The notes under the pieces: model-generated
Told to the model about the DNA's origin: nothing
The model's input: the letters and a program-made list of their open reading frames with translations, nothing else
Database searches by the model: none
From: DASUXY01 sp036377675
Lineage (GTDB): Bacteria > Bacillota > Bacilli > Bacillales > Amphibacillaceae
Length of the DNA: 41,250 bases
Assembly (NCBI GenBank): GCA_036377675.1
Contig: DASUXY010000049.1
Span: forward strand, 1 to 41,250
Reading direction: 5' to 3'
Part shown: in pieces, positions 33,013-41,250 of the stretch
Numbering within the stretch: position 1 is the stretch's first letter
Layout of the letters: each line of letters opens with the position of its first letter
Position numbers and translations under genes: made by a program

Positions 33013-33019
33013 CATCTAA

Positions 33020-33211
33020 ATGAAAATCCAGCTCTTTGTAAAGGCCATCATCTACTTGATTGTGGGCCTTTTCTTAATCGGTGTCGCTCTGCAAACAACA
33101 TACACCATTTGGAATGCGACAACGATTTTATTAGCAATTTTTTCAACGCTAGCCATTGGAACAGGCATCCGCTTACTTATCCTTTATTTTCGTAAAAAAA
33201 ACAATTCATAA
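33020..33211 (+). CDS. ydiK: Small membrane protein YdiK (DUF4305-like)
   Basis: This is a 63-residue protein with two hydrophobic helices (FVKAIIYLIVGLFLIGVALQ and TTILLAIFSTLAIGTGIRLL) and a basic C-terminus. The position beside ydiL matches B. subtilis ydiK. The GGAGG ribosome site lies inside the stop region of the protease gene. No function is known. Confidence 0.78.
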   Translation: MKIQLFVKAIIYLIVGLFLIGVALQTTYTIWNATTILLAIFSTLAIGTGIRLLILYFRKKNNS

Positions 33212-33337
33212 CGTTTGATAAGGAGAACGAGCCAAAACAACAACCGTTCATCGCTGCTTCCGATCGTTTGATCAACAGATCATTCTACTATAAAAAACGA
33301 TAAATTTCCCTTTTGTATCACATTGTAATTATGCACG

Positions 33338-33369
33338 TAAAAGAGTCGCCTCCCATGTATGAGCGACTC
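33338..33369 (-). terminator. Terminator of moaC-rex, convergent with ydiLK
   Basis: GAGTCGC (33343-33349) pairs with GCGACTC (33363-33369), a 7-bp stem with a 13-base loop. On the minus strand TTTTA follows. It lies 28 bases after the rex stop. Confidence 0.75.
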
Positions 33370-33396
33370 ATTAAATCAACGTGCAAACAAGCAAGA

Positions 33397-34038
33397 TCAA
33401 TCTTCCGTTTCAACAAGAGGATAATGTTTTAAAAAGTAAACGAGTGCTTGGAGTTCAATTGCTAAATCAATGTGATGGACGCGAACGTGATTCGGAACAG
33501 TAATTCGTGCGGGTGTAAAATTGAGAATCCCCGTAATTCCTTGATTGATTAAACGATCCGCCATTCCATCGGCTTCACTAGCTGGTATCGTAAGAATCGC
33601 TACTTTAATACCGGCGATTTTTTCCTCTAGATCATCGATATGGTAAATCGGTACGCCGCCGATTTTTGTCCCTGCCTTTTCTTTATCTCGATCAAAAGCC
33701 ATCATAATTTTTGTGTTATTATTTTTTAAAAAGTTATAGTTCAAAAAAGCTGTCCCCAAATTACCAACGCCTATTAATACGACCTCCGTCAACTCATCTT
33801 GATCTAACGTTTTACGAAAGAAATTGAGTAAATACTCAACATTGTAACCATAACCTTTCTTTCCTAAAGCTCCAAAGTATGAAAAATCTCTACGAATTGT
33901 AGCTGAGTCTACTTTCACAGCATCACTTAGTTCTTTAGATGACACCCGTTTCTTGCCTTGATGCTGTAAATTGTTTAAAAACCGATAATATAAAGGTAAG
34001 CGTTTGGCTGTTGCTTGGGGAATTTTATGTTTTTCCAT
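33397..34038 (-). CDS. rex: Redox-sensing transcriptional repressor Rex
   Basis: Rex senses the NADH/NAD+ ratio and represses fermentation and respiration genes when NADH is low. At 213 residues it has an N-terminal winged helix (IPQATAKRLPLYYRFLNNL, then VDSATIRRDFSYFGALGKKG) and a Rossmann domain with VLIGVGNLGTAFLNY. The C-terminal helix that swaps between subunits (IDLAIELQALVYFLKHY) is present. The start ATG overlaps the moaC stop by one base (TAATG). The order moaC-rex is as in B. subtilis, but tatAy and tatCy, which come next there, are missing. Confidence 0.97.
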   Translation of the reverse strand: MEKHKIPQATAKRLPLYYRFLNNLQHQGKKRVSSKELSDAVKVDSATIRRDFSYFGALGKKGYGYNVEYLLNFFRKTLDQDELTEVVLIGVGNLGTAFLNYNFLKNNNTKIMMAFDRDKEKAGTKIGGVPIYHIDDLEEKIAGIKVAILTIPASEADGMADRLINQGITGILNFTPARITVPNHVRVHHIDLAIELQALVYFLKHYPLVETED

Positions 34039-34535
34039 TATTGATTCCTCCCCTTATTTCGGTAGTAATCACCAGATGTACCACCTTGTTTCTCTAAGAC
34101 GTACGTTTCTCCAATAACCATTCCTTTATCTAAGGCTTTACACATGTCATAAATTGTGAGAGCGGTTGCAGAAGCTGCCGTTAGCGCTTCCATTTCCACA
34201 CCTGTACTCCCCTTAGTTTTGACAAAAGATTGAATGATAATCGTATAAACACCCTTTTCAATGTGCCAATCAAATGTAATATCAATCCCCTTTAATGCGA
34301 GTGGATGGCACATAGGAATCCAATCGGATGTCTTTTTTGCTGCCATAATTCCCGCTACTTGTGCGACAGCAAACACATCACCTTTTGCCAGCGATTGATT
34401 GACTATTTTTTCATAAATTTCCTTCGTCACGCGTACACTGGATCTTGCTGTAGCCGTTCGTTCAGTTTCTTTTTTATGGCTAATATCTACCATACGCGCT
34501 CGACCTTGTTCATTAAAGTGAGTAAAATGTGACAT
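34038..34535 (-). CDS. moaC: Cyclic pyranopterin monophosphate synthase
   Basis: This enzyme carries out the second half of the first step in molybdenum cofactor synthesis, closing the pyranopterin ring (EC 4.6.1.17). At 165 residues the family landmarks are MVDISHKKETERTATA, IPMCHPLALKG and TKGSTGVEMEALTAAS, with the catalytic Lys and Asp in IYDMCKALDKGM. A GGAGC site precedes the ATG at 34535. It is the first gene of the two-gene moaC-rex unit. Confidence 0.97.
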   Translation of the reverse strand: MSHFTHFNEQGRARMVDISHKKETERTATARSSVRVTKEIYEKIVNQSLAKGDVFAVAQVAGIMAAKKTSDWIPMCHPLALKGIDITFDWHIEKGVYTIIIQSFVKTKGSTGVEMEALTAASATALTIYDMCKALDKGMVIGETYVLEKQGGTSGDYYRNKGRNQ

Positions 34536-34711
34536 AAATTCAGCTCCTATGAAAAAATCCAGCGATAAAAATGATCGTATTTAAACATCTATAAATTATA
34601 GTTTACCTTATATCTTAACAGAAAACTTACTAGAAGTCGTGACTAGATTATCTTTTTAGATTGCTTGAGCGTTTATACATACGGTACACTAGGTAACATG
34701 AGGTGAAAAAA

Positions 34712-36640
34712 ATGATTGTTATGCAAGTAAATGGACTCACGAAATCATTTGGTGCAGAAGAAATTTTATCAAATATAAAAATGGAAATAAAACATAACGA
34801 TCGCATTGCCATCGTCGGCCGAAACGGAGCTGGAAAATCAACATTGCTCAACATTTTGGCTGGTGAATTATCCTATGATTCCGGTGAAATCATTCAACCA
34901 AAAGAACTGACCATCGGTTACTTAGCCCAACACAATAGATTAGAATCGAAACAGACGATTTGGAATGAAATGTTAGACGTTTTTACACCTCTTCTTAAGC
35001 AAGAAGAAGAACTGCGTCTCCTCGAACAAAAAATGTCCAAAACATCTACTTATACTGAAGAAGAATATGAGAAACTGTTGCAAACCTATGATCGATTACA
35101 ACAATCATTTGAAGCGAACGGTGGATATCGTTACGAGGCCGAAATTAGGGCAGTTCTTTCCGGTCTAAACTTTTTACAATATGAAGATGATACACCTATT
35201 CATACGTTAAGTGGCGGGCAAAAAACACGACTTGCCCTTGGGAAACTATTATTACAACACCCGGATTTACTTATTTTAGATGAACCGACAAACCATTTAG
35301 ATATGGATACACTCACCTGGCTTGAAGGATATTTAGCAAGCTATTCAGGTGCAATCGTAATTGTCTCTCATGACCGCTATTTCTTAGATAAAACGGTGTC
35401 GATTGTCTATGATTTATCACGACATCAGATGAAAAAGTATCACGGAACATATTCCGAGTTTTTACAACAAAAGGCAGCATCCTTTAAGATTCACCAAAAA
35501 GAATACGAAAAACAACAAACGACGATTAAAAAAATGGAACAGTTCATCCAGCGTAATATCGCACGGGCATCTACGACGAAACGTGCCCAAAGCCGGAGAA
35601 AACAACTTGATAAAATGGATAAAGTTGATAAACCGCTCGGTGATGAAACGCGTGCAACATTTTCATTTCAAATAAATAGACGTAGTGGTAACGATGTTCT
35701 GAATATTGATGAACTCTCCTTTCAATATCCACAAGCTGACAAACCGTTATTTACAAATATACAGCTTCGTGTAAACCGAGGAGACCGTATCGCCATTATC
35801 GGACCCAATGGCATTGGGAAATCTACCCTCTTACAAATCATTACGAATCAATTGACACCTACGTACGGTACAGTTCAACACGGTACGAACGTACAAATCG
35901 GATATTATGATCAGGAACAAGCGAACCTTAACACTTCTAATACCGTCTTACAAGAACTGTGGAATGAACATCCCGAAGTCAATGAAAAGGATATTCGAGC
36001 CGTGTTAGGTAATTTTTTATTTTCTGGTGACGATGTGTTAAAAGAGATTCATTCACTTAGCGGTGGCGAAAAAGCACGACTCGCCCTCGCCAAGTTAAAA
36101 ATGAAACGAGCGAACTTACTCATATTAGATGAACCGACAAACCATTTAGATATTGATAGTAAAGAAGTTTTAGAGGCTGCTTTACTCGATTTCCCTGGTA
36201 CGATTATTTTCGTATCCCACGATCGTTACTTTATTAATAAAATTGCCGATCACGTTTTAGAAATGAACTCTGATGGAATGACCGTTTATTTAGGAAATTA
36301 TGATTACTATATAGAAAAGAAACAAAAGGAACTCGAACTTCTCCAATTGGAGAAAACAAGGACGACTCATCAAACAATCTCGGAAGGAAAGTTACATTTT
36401 CAACAAGAAAAAAAATTAAAACGTCAACAACGCAAGAAACATCGACAAATTAAAGAGCTTGAAGATACGATTGATGCTCTTGAAACAGAGCTAGCAACTT
36501 TGCAACAAGAAATGACAGAACCCGACGTTTATGAAGACTATGAAATAGCTTTACAATATATGAACAAAACAGAAATGATTAAGCGAGACATTGAACAATT
36601 AATGAATGAATGGACTACACTACAAGAGGATTCATCATGA
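34712..36640 (+). CDS. ydiF: ABC-F family ATPase (YdiF)
   Basis: This is a soluble ribosome-associated ATPase of the ABC-F class with two ABC domains and no membrane part. Domain 1 has Walker A GRNGAGKST, signature LSGGQKTRLALG and DEPTNHLD. Domain 2 has GPNGIGKST, LSGGEKARLALA and DEPTNHLD. A basic, helical linker and a C-terminal coiled coil (about residues 545-640) are visible. At 642 residues it matches B. subtilis YdiF. A GTG nine bases upstream is in frame but sits on the AGGTG ribosome site, so the ATG at 34712 (MIVMQV) is chosen. A role in ribosome assembly or translation is known only for relatives. Confidence 0.94.
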   Translation: MIVMQVNGLTKSFGAEEILSNIKMEIKHNDRIAIVGRNGAGKSTLLNILAGELSYDSGEIIQPKELTIGYLAQHNRLESKQTIWNEMLDVFTPLLKQEEELRLLEQKMSKTSTYTEEEYEKLLQTYDRLQQSFEANGGYRYEAEIRAVLSGLNFLQYEDDTPIHTLSGGQKTRLALGKLLLQHPDLLILDEPTNHLDMDTLTWLEGYLASYSGAIVIVSHDRYFLDKTVSIVYDLSRHQMKKYHGTYSEFLQQKAASFKIHQKEYEKQQTTIKKMEQFIQRNIARASTTKRAQSRRKQLDKMDKVDKPLGDETRATFSFQINRRSGNDVLNIDELSFQYPQADKPLFTNIQLRVNRGDRIAIIGPNGIGKSTLLQIITNQLTPTYGTVQHGTNVQIGYYDQEQANLNTSNTVLQELWNEHPEVNEKDIRAVLGNFLFSGDDVLKEIHSLSGGEKARLALAKLKMKRANLLILDEPTNHLDIDSKEVLEAALLDFPGTIIFVSHDRYFINKIADHVLEMNSDGMTVYLGNYDYYIEKKQKELELLQLEKTRTTHQTISEGKLHFQQEKKLKRQQRKKHRQIKELEDTIDALETELATLQQEMTEPDVYEDYEIALQYMNKTEMIKRDIEQLMNEWTTLQEDSS

Positions 36641-36670
36641 CAACGAATCCACTTATTGTGTAGTTTTTTT
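36614..36670 (+). terminator. Terminator of ydiF
   Basis: ACTACAC (36614-36620) pairs with GTGTAGT (36658-36664), and inside it GGATTC (36628-36633) with GAATCC (36645-36650). A run of T follows. The left arm lies within the last codons of the gene. Confidence 0.8.
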
Positions 36671-36723
36671 CTTGCACTTTGACGATTATTTCGAAAAATC
36701 CCTTTTCAACGCGTAAAAATATA

Positions 36724-36896
36724 TTATCCACAACAATACCCACAGCCAAAACGTTGTTTTATCACTTATCAACAAGCTTATACACACTATCAACAGCAAC
36801 GTCTGTTTTTATCCACAGAAGTTACCCACATTTACAACCTTCGCCTATCAACTATTCAACATTTGTTTGTGGATGGGTGTGGATAACTGTGAATAA
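36724..36896. promoter_or_regulatory. DnaA-box cluster between ydiF and tsaD
   Basis: Three perfect DnaA boxes are present: TTATCCACA at 36724-36732 and 36809-36817 on the plus strand, and TGTGGATAA at 36878-36886 on the minus. Four further sites differ by one base: TTATCAACA (36766-36774), TTATACACA (36778-36786), TTACCCACA (36822-36830) and TGTGAATAA (36888-36896). Three differ by two: 36736-36744, 36787-36795 and 36868-36876. That is ten in 173 bases, far above chance. From memory, the same gcp(tsaD)-ydiF gap in B. subtilis is one of the DnaA-box clusters that titrate DnaA. No DnaA or DUE-type AT-rich unwinding region or dnaA gene is present, so this is not oriC. Confidence 0.88.
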
Positions 36897-36969
36897 CTAT
36901 TATGATAAGCATACGTTCAATAATATGTAATTATAAGGATCATGAGGTAGAACAAAAGGTTATTCATTC

Positions 36970-37001
36970 AAAAAAAGAAGCCAAGCAACGTAGCTGACTT
37001 C
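36970..37001 (-). terminator. Terminator of the thiL-tsaE-tsaB-rimI-tsaD operon
   Basis: GAAGCCAAGC pairs with GTAGCTGACTTC-type sequence (36977-37001, with wobble pairs), followed on the minus strand by seven T. It lies 37 bases after the tsaD stop. Confidence 0.78.
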
Positions 37002-37038
37002 TTCTGACACATTTTTTATTTGCTTTCGTACTTATAGG

Positions 37039-38049
37039 CTATTTTAAAAGTAATGATGGATTAGCGTTTAAATCAAGACCAGACCGTTTTCCTTGTTCAT
37101 AGGCAACCGTTCCAGCTGCAGCAATCATCGCTGCGTTGTCCGTGCATAAATGTAAGGGGGGGATGAGCAATGGAGTACTCGATTCGGCAAATGCGTTCTT
37201 CAAAGCTGAACGTAATCCTTTATTCGCTGCCACTCCTCCTGCAACAATGACTTGCTTCACATCATATTGCTTAGCAGCTCGAAATGTTTTTGTTGTTAAA
37301 ACATCAATCACACTTGCTTGAAAACTTGCTGCTACATCTTCTTTTCGCAATGATTCGCCCCGTTGTTTCGCATTATGAATCTTATTAAAAACCGCTGATT
37401 TTAAGCCACTAAAACTAAAATCATAACTATCCTTGTCAAGCCAAGCACGTGGAAAGTCAATCACTTCTTTCCCTTTAGTCGCTAATCGATCGATGTGTGG
37501 TCCGCCAGGGTATGGTAAATCAAGCATCCGAGCTACTTTATCAAATGCTTCACCAGCTGCATCGTCTAACGTTTCTCCGATCACTTCATAGACACCATGT
37601 TTTTTCATCAAGATAAGTTCTGTATGTCCTCCGGAAACGATTAACGCTAGCAGCGGAAACTGAAACTCATGTTCTAACCGATTGGCATAAATATGACCCG
37701 CAATATGGTGGACACCGATTAACGGTTTATGCTTTGCAAATGCTAAGGCTTTAGCCGCATTAACACCGATGAGCAATGCTCCGACTAAGCCTGGGCCTTC
37801 CGTGACAGCAATCGCGTCAATTTCATCCCACGTTAGTCGTGCCTGTTCAAATGTTTCTTCCAACACGACTGTAATTTGTTCAACATGATGACGTGAAGCA
37901 ATCTCGGGGACAACACCACCAAATCGTTTATGGCTTTTAATTTGTGACGCTACGACATTAGAGATGATTTCCCGTCCATCTTTTACAATGGCGGCAGCCG
38001 TTTCATCACAACTCGTTTCAATACCTAAAATGTGCGTATTTTTTTTCAT
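37039..38049 (-). CDS. tsaD: tRNA N6-threonylcarbamoyladenosine transferase TsaD
   Basis: TsaD transfers the threonylcarbamoyl group to A37 of ANN-decoding tRNAs (EC 2.3.1.234), working with TsaB and TsaE. The 336-residue ASKHA-fold protein has GIETSCDETAAAIV, the metal-binding HHIAGHIYAN (His-x3-His), SGGHTELI and CTDNAAMIAAAG. A GTG five codons upstream is open, but the ATG at 38049 overlaps the rimI stop (ATGA) and matches family N-termini. The gene was formerly called gcp or ydiE. Confidence 0.98.
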   Translation of the reverse strand: MKKNTHILGIETSCDETAAAIVKDGREIISNVVASQIKSHKRFGGVVPEIASRHHVEQITVVLEETFEQARLTWDEIDAIAVTEGPGLVGALLIGVNAAKALAFAKHKPLIGVHHIAGHIYANRLEHEFQFPLLALIVSGGHTELILMKKHGVYEVIGETLDDAAGEAFDKVARMLDLPYPGGPHIDRLATKGKEVIDFPRAWLDKDSYDFSFSGLKSAVFNKIHNAKQRGESLRKEDVAASFQASVIDVLTTKTFRAAKQYDVKQVIVAGGVAANKGLRSALKNAFAESSTPLLIPPLHLCTDNAAMIAAAGTVAYEQGKRSGLDLNANPSLLLK

Positions 38050-38495
38050 TGTAAATTCACCCACATAACAATCGCATCTTCATGATTGTCCGTATAATAT
38101 TTTTTACGAATCCCACCAGGAACTAGACCGAATTTTCGATACATCCGTTGAGCAACCGTATTGGATGCACGAACTTCTAAAGAGAGACGCCTCACACCTC
38201 TACTTTGAGCTTGTTGACAAGCATAAGCAAAAAGTTTTTCACCGTATGAGTAACCACGATATTTAGGTAAAATCGCTATATTTGTAATTTGCGCATCATC
38301 TAAAACAATCCAGAGCCCTACATAACCAATGATTTGTTCTTCTACTTCCGCAACAAAATAATGTCCATATTGATTATCAACAAGTTCTTGATAAAAAATT
38401 TCTTTTGGCCAGGGATTCGTAAAAGAAGCTGTTTCCACTTCTAAAACATCTTCAAGATCATTCATCTCCATATTCCGTATTCTTAAATTAGTCAT
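38046..38495 (-). CDS. rimI: Ribosomal protein S18-alanine N-acetyltransferase RimI
   Basis: This GNAT-family acetyltransferase is predicted to acetylate the N-terminal Ala of ribosomal protein S18. At 149 residues it has RNMEMNDLEDVLEVETASF, WPKEIFYQEL, the acetyl-CoA loop LPKYRGYSYGEKL (R/Q-x-x-G-x-G/A) and VRASNTVAQRMYRKFGL. The start overlaps the tsaB end by 8 bases with AAGGAAAA before it, and it overlaps tsaD by 4 bases. Confidence 0.94.
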   Translation of the reverse strand: MTNLRIRNMEMNDLEDVLEVETASFTNPWPKEIFYQELVDNQYGHYFVAEVEEQIIGYVGLWIVLDDAQITNIAILPKYRGYSYGEKLFAYACQQAQSRGVRRLSLEVRASNTVAQRMYRKFGLVPGGIRKKYYTDNHEDAIVMWVNLQ

Positions 38496-39192
38496 TTTGT
38501 TTTTCCTTTTGTAATTTTAACCAATTCGCTTCTGCTTCGGCTAGACGTAAATAATTCGGCGTTAATGTGTATGTATGATCAGCCTGTTTCATCTTCCCTG
38601 CTAACGCCAAATGACTCGGCTTAGCCATTTGATACACGTCTTCAGGAATGAGACTATGATCCCCTAAATGATCCTTAATGATTGTACGATACGCATCGAT
38701 ATGCGGACTTAAAAAAAGAATTTGTTTTTTCTTACGTCCTAAAAACTCCAACCAATCTTCCATTAACACATTTTGTTCGTGAACTATTCGTTTCATCTGT
38801 TGACCATCCCATTGATACAACCCAGTAAAAACCATACGGCGACGTGCATCGAAAAACGGACAAATGAACGAATTGTAAAATCGCCCTTGATAAGCTAAAG
38901 CTTCCAAACTTGACACACCAACAATCGGAATGTTTAGCGCCCACGCCATTGTTTTCGCTGTCGTTAATCCAATTCTTACTCCTGTATACGAACCTGGACC
39001 TTTGGCAACGACAATTTTATCCAATTGTTCAGGCACAATATTTGTTTCCTTCATTAATGCAGCTATAGCGGGCATCAGCCGTATCGAATGGTTTTTCTTT
39101 AAATCAGTTACAATTTCTCCAATGATTCGCTCATTTTTCATAACGGCTACACCTAAAGTATGTGTAGACGTATCCATTGCCAATATGTACAT
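38488..39192 (-). CDS. tsaB: t6A synthesis protein TsaB
   Basis: TsaB is the catalytically inactive partner of TsaD in the t6A complex. At 234 residues it has the ASKHA-type N-terminus ILAMDTSTHTLGVAV, KGPGSYTGVRIGLTTAKTMAWAL and VSSLEALAYQ. It lacks the His-x3-His metal motif of TsaD, as expected. It lies between tsaE and rimI in the operon. Confidence 0.96.
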   Translation of the reverse strand: MYILAMDTSTHTLGVAVMKNERIIGEIVTDLKKNHSIRLMPAIAALMKETNIVPEQLDKIVVAKGPGSYTGVRIGLTTAKTMAWALNIPIVGVSSLEALAYQGRFYNSFICPFFDARRRMVFTGLYQWDGQQMKRIVHEQNVLMEDWLEFLGRKKKQILFLSPHIDAYRTIIKDHLGDHSLIPEDVYQMAKPSHLALAGKMKQADHTYTLTPNYLRLAEAEANWLKLQKEKQND

Positions 39193-39207
39193 AATCTTAT
39201 AATCCCC

Positions 39208-39672
39208 TTACATGTTCATCTTGCGTAACTGTTTCGTAACTTCCTCAAAATGCAAACCTGTTGGTGTAAACGTTAATAATCGACTCTGTTCATCTACATA
39301 AGTGATACTTATTTTTAATATTTGATCAGGTAAAAAATCTACAATGTACGATGCCCACTCTACTACACAAATGCCGTCTCCCGAAAAATATTCCTCAAAG
39401 CCAATATCTTCATCAGAATCCTTTAACCGATAGACGTCCATATGATAAAGTGGATACGTACCTTCATACTCTTTAACGATTGTAAATGTCGGGCTTGTAA
39501 CTGTATGTTTCACACCTAGCCCTATAGCTAATCCTTTAGTAAACGTTGTTTTCCCAGCCCCAAGATCACCTTCTAATGTAATCACATCTCCCGGCTTTAA
39601 CATGTTCGCTAACTGTTTAGCCACTTCTTTCGTTTCTTGTTCAGAAAACGTTTTAATTGTAAGACTACTCAT
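39208..39672 (-). CDS. tsaE: t6A synthesis ATPase TsaE
   Basis: This is the small P-loop ATPase that resets the TsaBD complex. At 154 residues it has Walker A GDLGAGKTTFTKG, the switch region TSPTFTIVKEY, HMDVYRL (Walker B-like) and VEWASYI. The gene was formerly ydiB. It lies between thiL (8 bases upstream) and tsaB (15 bases downstream). Confidence 0.97.
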   Translation of the reverse strand: MSSLTIKTFSEQETKEVAKQLANMLKPGDVITLEGDLGAGKTTFTKGLAIGLGVKHTVTSPTFTIVKEYEGTYPLYHMDVYRLKDSDEDIGFEEYFSGDGICVVEWASYIVDFLPDQILKISITYVDEQSRLLTFTPTGLHFEEVTKQLRKMNM

Positions 39673-39680
39673 ACCATCAC

Positions 39681-40655
39681 CTACTTTAAATGAATATATC
39701 CTTCCTTTTTCAACCGTTTTTGCTTCCCACTCTTATCATAAAGGAATACTTGTCCGTTCAATTGTTCATTTGATGTAACGTAACCTATTTTTGTTACTTT
39801 TGTATTCGTTTGTGCGGCTACTTTCTCAACGATCGCCCAATCCTTTTTCGAAACAGTCCCTACTAGCTCAAAATCTTCACCACCGAAGTACTTCCATTTT
39901 CGCTGATTTTCCAAAGAAAACTGATTTAACAAAGGGTGAACAGGAACATGCTGATCATTTAAATAAATCGTCACTTTTGATGCTTCGGCAATTTCCCTTG
40001 CCTCGTTCGCAATACCATCACTAATATCATTTAAGGCGAGACGTGAAATCGTGCGTAATTGGCTAGAAAACTCAATCCTCGGTGAAGGCTGACGATGGCG
40101 ATGAATAAAATATTGTTTCCCTTTCATATTATAATTCGGGTGAGTCAACGCATAAAGGCCAGCTTGAGAGTCTCCTAATGTACCAGTAACAAACACAACA
40201 TCACCATCTTCCGCTGCATGTCTAAAACGCGCTTTCCCCTTTTCAACAGAACCAAACACCGTTACCGATACAGTTAATTCATTACCACCAACTGTATCTC
40301 CACCTATTAAATCCATATGATACATATCCGCTAATGTTTTCATTCCTAAAAATATATCTTTCAATTCCTCCTCTGCCCATGTTTTCGGAATAACAATTGC
40401 TACGAGGTAATATGTAGGCGTTGCTCCCATCGCTGCTAAATCACTTACATTCGCTGCTAAAGCACGATAGCCAATATGCATAGGTTCCATCGTTTCACGT
40501 GAAAAGTGGATATGTTCGACAAATGTATCAACAGCAGTGACGACATCTTCTGTCGGATGACGAAAGACTGCCGCATCATCACCACCTCCCTTTAAAAGAG
40601 AGGATTGGTTATATGTCTGCTGCCGAATAGATTGTATAAAAGAAAATTCATCCAT
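39681..40655 (-). CDS. thiL: Thiamine-monophosphate kinase
   Basis: This enzyme phosphorylates thiamine phosphate to thiamine diphosphate (EC 2.7.4.16), the last step of cofactor synthesis. At 324 residues it has KGGGDDAAVF, HIHFSRETMEPMHIGYRALAANVSDLAAMG in outline, LIGGDTVGGNEL, VTGTLGDSQAGL and ALNDISDGIANEA. The open frame begins 20 codons earlier, but the ATG at 40655 (MDEFSFIQSI) agrees with family N-termini and has GGGTG upstream. It is the first gene of the t6A operon, as in B. subtilis, beside the rRNA/tRNA genes. Confidence 0.96.
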   Translation of the reverse strand: MDEFSFIQSIRQQTYNQSSLLKGGGDDAAVFRHPTEDVVTAVDTFVEHIHFSRETMEPMHIGYRALAANVSDLAAMGATPTYYLVAIVIPKTWAEEELKDIFLGMKTLADMYHMDLIGGDTVGGNELTVSVTVFGSVEKGKARFRHAAEDGDVVFVTGTLGDSQAGLYALTHPNYNMKGKQYFIHRHRQPSPRIEFSSQLRTISRLALNDISDGIANEAREIAEASKVTIYLNDQHVPVHPLLNQFSLENQRKWKYFGGEDFELVGTVSKKDWAIVEKVAAQTNTKVTKIGYVTSNEQLNGQVFLYDKSGKQKRLKKEGYIHLK

Positions 40656-40846
40656 ATCCAATTTCACCCATCCTTCATTACGTACTATGTTTATGATAGC
40701 AAAAAGTGAGGACACATAGATAGTGAAACATATTGATGATGAAATAAAGATGTAGGTGCTTTATTGCTATTGGTGTGTGCAGTCATCTTCAAACATGTAT
40801 GGATCACTTTTACATTTATACTTTCCAGCGTATGTAAAATTAAAAT

Positions 40847-40877
40847 TAAAAAAACATGATTTCTACTGAAACCATGT
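40847..40877 (-). terminator. Terminator of the rRNA-tRNA transcript
   Basis: ACATGATTTC (40854-40863) pairs with GAAACCATGT (40868-40877). The single mismatch becomes a U-G pair in the minus-strand RNA, which then continues with seven U. It lies 29 bases after tRNA-Asp and insulates thiL. Confidence 0.82.
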
Positions 40878-40905
40878 ATAAGTTTAAACTATGTATTTTT
40901 TTTAA

Positions 40906-40982
40906 TGGCGGTCTGGACGGGACTCGAACCCGCGACCTCCTGCGTGACAGGCAGGCATTCTAACCAACTGAACTACCAGACC
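40906..40982 (-). tRNA. tRNA-Asp (GTC)
   Basis: A 77-base cloverleaf with acceptor pairs GGTCTGG/CCAGACC, anticodon GTC at 40946-40948, the T-loop GGTTCGAGTCC and an encoded CCA end. It lies 13 bases after tRNA-Met. Confidence 0.97.
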
Positions 40983-40995
40983 ATAACTAAAATAT

Positions 40996-41072
<77 letters not shown>

Positions 41073-41102
41073 GTATAATATTTATTTGTTATTAGTATCA
41101 AT

Positions 41103-41219
41103 GTCTGGTGGCGTCCTACTCTTGCAGGGGCAAAGCCCCAACTACCATCGGCGCTGAAGAGCTTAACTACTGTGTTCGGTATGGGAACAGGTGTGACCTC
41201 TTCGCAATCGCTACCAGAC
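41103..41219 (-). rRNA. rrf: 5S ribosomal RNA
   Basis: The minus strand carries the conserved 5S blocks GCGAAGAGGTCACACC, GTTCCCATACCGAACAC, GTTAAGCTCTTCAGCGCC and GAGTAGGACGCC, with complementary ends TGTCTGGT/ACCAGACA. Exact ends are uncertain by a few bases. The bases beyond 41220 are spacer toward a 23S gene outside the window. Confidence 0.96.
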
Positions 41220-41250
41220 AATGAATTAATAAGTAAAGACAAGAACTATT

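Noticed and set aside
36724..36896. Possible chromosomal origin oriC
   Set aside because: No dnaA, dnaN or rpmH nearby and no long AT-rich unwinding region. The neighbours are far from oriC genes in relatives, so a DnaA-titration cluster fits better.
36679..36930. Open frame of 83 codons in the ydiF-tsaD gap
   Set aside because: It is formed by the repeated DnaA-box sequences, has no ribosome site and gives a Ser/Thr/Tyr-rich product unlike a protein.

Overview
The window is low-G+C Firmicute DNA from an endospore-forming member of the Bacillaceae. Evidence is AGGAGG-type ribosome sites with some TTG and GTG starts, a CIRCE-controlled groES-groEL operon, a comB-comA (yitC-yitD type) sulfolactate operon, and a right end that matches Bacillus subtilis gene order in inverted orientation: rRNA operon end, tRNA-Met, tRNA-Asp, thiL, tsaE, tsaB, rimI, tsaD, ydiF, moaC, rex, ydiK, ydiL, groES, groEL. 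Species cannot be named from the sequence alone.

Layout. Positions 1-329: 5' part of a YIP1-family membrane protein gene. Positions 708-6830: five-gene oligopeptide/dipeptide ABC importer in app order (D-F-A-B-C). Positions 7023-8121: a DsrE-like protein and a GlsB/YeaQ-type membrane protein. Positions 8122-9930: a gene graveyard with remnants of a cation/proton antiporter, a CzcO-like flavoprotein, an unidentified gene and a tyrosine recombinase. Positions 9934-11604: ilvD alone. Positions 11947-13810: comB, comA and a VOC protein in one coupled operon. Positions 14047-14643: two small proteins.

Positions 14794-28393 are the most distinctive part: a long minus-strand catabolic operon facing away from a LysR regulator (28879-29775). 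In transcription order it encodes Rieske oxygenase alpha and beta subunits, a YumC-like ferredoxin-NADP reductase, a type I extradiol dioxygenase, an ACMSD-like decarboxylase, a 7Fe-type ferredoxin, hydroxymuconic semialdehyde dehydrogenase, 2-oxopent-4-enoate hydratase, 4-oxalocrotonate decarboxylase, 4-oxalocrotonate tautomerase, a 3-hydroxyacyl-CoA dehydrogenase-like protein, an enoyl-CoA hydratase pseudogene, an aromatic-acid MFS transporter, acylating acetaldehyde dehydrogenase and 4-hydroxy-2-oxovalerate aldolase. Together these can take a carboxylated aromatic acid through a carboxylated catechol, meta cleavage, decarboxylation and the oxalocrotonate branch to pyruvate and acetyl-CoA. 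The lower part resembles the protocatechuate 2,3-cleavage (pra) pathway of Paenibacillus, but a Rieske oxygenase with its own electron chain stands where a flavin hydroxylase would be. The substrate is not determined by the sequence. No separate cis-diol dehydrogenase is present.

The right end is housekeeping: groESL, rex, moaC, an ABC-F ATPase, the t6A genes (tsaD, tsaB, tsaE) with rimI, thiL, two tRNAs and 5S rRNA. A dense cluster of DnaA boxes lies between ydiF and tsaD. The tatAy-tatCy pair found at this locus in B. subtilis is absent.
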